Shown: in pieces, positions 61,739 through 64,000 of the stretch
Layout of the letters: the number at the start of each line of letters is the position of its first letter
How positions within the stretch are numbered: the first letter of the stretch is position 1
Source of the DNA: Treponema sp.
GTDB taxonomy: Bacteria > Spirochaetota > Spirochaetia > Treponematales > Treponemataceae
DNA: 64,000 nucleotides
Assembly: GCA_017449285.1 (NCBI GenBank)
Contig: JAFSJX010000003.1
Span: 103,070-167,069, forward strand
Direction: 5' to 3'
Program-made: the position numbers and the translations under genes
Notes under the pieces: generated by a model
The model's input: only the letters and a program-made list of their open reading frames with translations
The model's database searches: none
What the model was told of the DNA's origin: nothing

Positions 61739-62449
61739 CTACCGCATATCCTCAAGGATAGTTACGCCGCTGGAAGTTCCCAGTCTGGTCGCCCCTGCGG
61801 AAATCATATCGAGCGCAGTCCGTGCAGAACGGATTCCACCGCTTGCCTTAATGCCTATGCAGTCGCCAACCGTTTTCCGCATAATTTCCACCGCATGAAC
61901 GGTCGCCCCGTTAAAAAGCGCATTTCCGTCCTTATCCTTCGGCGTAGCAAAACCCGTGCTTGTCTTGACAAAATCTGCGCCCGCTTGCTTCGCGCACAGG
62001 CAGACTTCCTTAATCTCCTCATCAGTCAGATAGCAGGTCTCCAGAATCACCTTTACGACAACCGTTTTCCGCTGGGATTTTCCGACCGTGTGGGCAGCCT
62101 GCACCACACAAAAAATATCGCGCTCAACTTCTGCAAACTGCCCTGCCTTCGTCGCACCAAGATTGATGACCATATCCACTTCGTCCGCACCTTTTTCCAC
62201 GGAATTCGCCGCCTGTGCCGCTTTGTCTTCCGTAGCGTCCGCGCCCAACGGGAAACCAATTACCGTGCAGACTTTTACCCCGCTTCCTAAAAGCAATTTT
62301 GCAGCAAACGGCACATACACGGGATTCACGCAGACTGACGCAAAGCCGTACTTTATTGCCTCCGCACAGAGTTTTTCAATATCATCTTGTACCGCAACGG
62401 CAGACAACTGCGTGTGGTCTATCATTTTCGCAATTTCATTTTTCGTCAT
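61739..62449 (-). CDS. deoC: Deoxyribose-phosphate aldolase
   Basis: Class I aldolase splitting 2-deoxyribose 5-phosphate into acetaldehyde and glyceraldehyde 3-phosphate in nucleoside salvage. The Schiff-base Lys is in DFVKTSTGF, the second Lys in VVKVILETCYL and the third in GIKASGGIR; DHTQL near the N terminus is also conserved. 236 residues with start ATG 62449 (AGAGG upstream), which matches the family; the open frame upstream is longer but its sequence is not DeoC-like. It is convergent with the MBL gene and divergent from the chemotaxis receptor. Confidence 0.95.
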   Translation of the reverse strand: MTKNEIAKMIDHTQLSAVAVQDDIEKLCAEAIKYGFASVCVNPVYVPFAAKLLLGSGVKVCTVIGFPLGADATEDKAAQAANSVEKGADEVDMVINLGATKAGQFAEVERDIFCVVQAAHTVGKSQRKTVVVKVILETCYLTDEEIKEVCLCAKQAGADFVKTSTGFATPKDKDGNALFNGATVHAVEIMRKTVGDCIGIKASGGIRSARTALDMISAGATRLGTSSGVTILEDMR

Positions 62450-62537
62450 ACAAAACCTCTTGCCTATTTTATCACAGTTTTTTCGGTGTGTGTAAAAAAT
62501 TAAACTTTGTTCTTTTTTTAAAGATTTTTTTAAGGAA

Positions 62538-62565
62538 TTGGATTTAAAATATAGAAAGATATATC
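62538..62565 (+). promoter_or_regulatory. Probable promoter of the chemotaxis receptor
   Basis: TTGGAT (62538-62543), a 16-base spacer and TATATC (62560-62565), then GGGAG six bases before ATG 62585. No sigma-28-type box was recognised. Confidence 0.4.
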
Positions 62566-62584
62566 TATTCATTTGGGAGCCTGT

Positions 62585-64000
62585 ATGAAAAGCCTGAAAC
62601 TTTCTACCAAGATAAGCATCCTTGCTGGAGCAGCACTCGTTGTCTCCGCTATCGCACTGGGCATTGTCGCCGTAAGAATAAGCACTTCGGAAATCACTGA
62701 GTTGATTACCGAGAATCTTGAGACAACGGAATATGGCGTTACCGACACGCTGGAAATCAGAAAAGAGGCGACGCAGTACGCAACGCTTGTTCTTGCTGAT
62801 AAAACGCGTCTGGCGACAGCATTGATAAACAATGATTTTGAGACCGCAAACAAATTGACGACCGACCAGCTTAAAACGCTCGATGTCGATATGCTGTTTG
62901 TCACCGATGAAGACGGTATCGTCATAGCGGGTGGAAAAACAGGCGCAGACCTTTCCAAGTCAGAGGCAGTCAAGGATGCGCTTGCAGGACAGATTTCATA
63001 CGCATACGAGGCAACGGAAATCACCGAGTACGGACTTTTGGTTTCATACCCGATTAAGAGCAACGGCAAAGTTGTTGGCGTGGTAGTAAGCGGTTACAGC
63101 CTGACCAACGGAGATTTTGTTAACAACGTTAAGACAAACTTTAAGGTTGAATGTACCATTTTTGAGGATGATGTCCGAAAATCAACCACGCTTGGCGCAA
63201 ACTTTGTCGGAACAAGACTGGATAATCAGACTATCGTCAATCAGGTTCTGAGAAACGGTCAGACATACATCGGCTCAAACACTATCTCCGGCGTTCAATA
63301 CATGAGCATTTACGTTCCTCTCAGAAACGGTGACGGCAATGTAACGGGTATGCTCTTTACCGCAAAACCGCGTGACGCAATAGTCAACGCAACGAACAAA
63401 ATGATTCGCACCATCGTACCAATCATCATCGCACTGGTGATTGGCATCGTTCTGGTCGTCATTTTCGTCCTTCGCAGTCTGCTCAAACCTTTGCAGGGCG
63501 TAAAGGAAACACTGGACGACATTTCAAGCGGAGATGCCGATTTGACCAAGCGAATTGAACTAAAATCTCAGGACGAAATTGGTGATGTCGTTGCGGGATT
63601 CAATAAATTCAGCGGAAAGTTACAGGCAATCATTGCCGACGTAAAGAATTCAAAGGATGACCTTGTTGTTGCTGGTGATGACATGGCAAGCACCGCACAG
63701 GACACGGCAAGCGCAATCACCGAGATTATCGCCAACATTGAGAGCATGCACAAGCAGATTGAGGGACAGCGCACGAGCGTGGACCAGACTGCGGGTGCGG
63801 TGAACCAAATCGCGTCAAACATCGATTCTCTGGAGCGCATGATTGAGAGCCAGTCAAGCGGCGTCACCCAGGCAAGCGCGGCCGTTGAGCAGATGATTGG
63901 AAACATTTCTTCGGTCAACTCTTCCATGGATAAAATGGCGACTTCATTCGGGGAACTGCGCACTAACTCTCAGGCGGGATTTGTCAAGCAGCAGGCGGTA
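62585..64000 (+). CDS. Methyl-accepting chemotaxis protein, 3' end outside window
   Basis: At least 472 residues, cut by the right edge. Membrane segment 1 at about residues 10-30, a periplasmic Cache-like sensor (about 33-275; FVTDEDGIVIAGGKTGADLS and YGLLVSYPIKSNGKVVGVVV), membrane segment 2 at about 278-298, HAMP (SLLKPLQGVKETLDDISSG) and the first part of the methylation/signalling helix, rich in Ala, Gln and Glu (ASTAQDTASAITEIIANIES). It senses a small ligand and signals to CheA; the ligand cannot be told. SD GGGAG before the ATG. Confidence 0.92.
   Translation, partial: MKSLKLSTKISILAGAALVVSAIALGIVAVRISTSEITELITENLETTEYGVTDTLEIRKEATQYATLVLADKTRLATALINNDFETANKLTTDQLKTLDVDMLFVTDEDGIVIAGGKTGADLSKSEAVKDALAGQISYAYEATEITEYGLLVSYPIKSNGKVVGVVVSGYSLTNGDFVNNVKTNFKVECTIFEDDVRKSTTLGANFVGTRLDNQTIVNQVLRNGQTYIGSNTISGVQYMSIYVPLRNGDGNVTGMLFTAKPRDAIVNATNKMIRTIVPIIIALVIGIVLVVIFVLRSLLKPLQGVKETLDDISSGDADLTKRIELKSQDEIGDVVAGFNKFSGKLQAIIADVKNSKDDLVVAGDDMASTAQDTASAITEIIANIESMHKQIEGQRTSVDQTAGAVNQIASNIDSLERMIESQSSGVTQASAAVEQMIGNISSVNSSMDKMATSFGELRTNSQAGFVKQQAV

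Overview
The window reads as chromosomal DNA from a spirochaete, most likely a Treponema-like member of Treponemataceae from a gut, rumen or oral habitat. This placement is an inference from overall gene content and protein character: a primary sigma factor with a long acidic N-terminal linker, a complete mreBCD-mrdA-rodA operon, a fused radical-SAM/DUF2344 protein, lipoproteins with loose spirochaete-style lipoboxes, and a giant fused acyl-CoA dehydratase activase. No rRNA gene is present to settle the taxonomy. Coding density is high, genes often overlap by 1-4 bases, and no prophage, insertion sequence or CRISPR array was seen.

Layout. 1-5.6 kb: rsmA (cut by the left edge), a YggS-type PLP protein, an exported protein, two RluA-family pseudouridine synthases, a purine permease and a dCMP deaminase. 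5.7-16.5 kb: thrC and a lipoprotein, alr, folC, trpS, CCA-adding enzyme, thiamine pyrophosphokinase, two membrane-anchored proteins of unknown role and an AroH chorismate mutase. 16.6-16.8 kb: tRNA-Thr and tRNA-Tyr behind a strong promoter and ended by a terminator. 16.9-23.2 kb: a tightly overlapped run of YkgJ-like cysteine-cluster protein, metallo-beta-lactamase-fold hydrolase, small acidic protein, mltG, dnaG and rpoD. 23.2-34.0 kb: a zinc-ribbon coiled-coil protein, RNase P RNA, a TPR protein, the rod-shape/elongasome operon and a 952-residue radical SAM fusion. 34.1-39.6 kb: lipoprotein, HMGL-type aldolase, FemAB-like protein and metG. 39.7-50.6 kb: an accessory surface-glycan locus (two hexapeptide acyltransferases, GT4, GT2, Wzy-like polymerase, polysaccharide pyruvyl transferase, Wzx-like flippase, an F420H2-dehydrogenase-beta-like Fe-S protein, a WecG/TagA glycosyltransferase), bracketed by two XRE regulators and visibly AT-rich in its core. 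50.7-60.7 kb: a propeller-Y_Y_Y-adenylate cyclase, the fused activase and cobalamin genes (cbiL, a cbiF-cbiG fusion). 60.8-64 kb: a second MBL-fold hydrolase, deoC and a chemotaxis receptor cut by the right edge.

The most notable signals are regulatory or structural. Three near-identical 12-bp palindromes sit exactly 31 bp apart in the divergent promoter between the XRE gene and wecG. A nine-G run lies inside a glycan acyltransferase and could phase-vary. About ten genes have a -10 hexamer 6-9 bases before the start codon and no Shine-Dalgarno, which suggests leaderless mRNAs. Three dispersed repeat families have entered coding sequence (folC, the radical SAM fusion linker and the thiN 3' end). 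The tRNA-Thr lacks the invariant T-loop U55. A small gene in the glycan region (DUF4160-like) appears frameshifted.

All family assignments come from reading motifs in the translated sequence; no database search was run.
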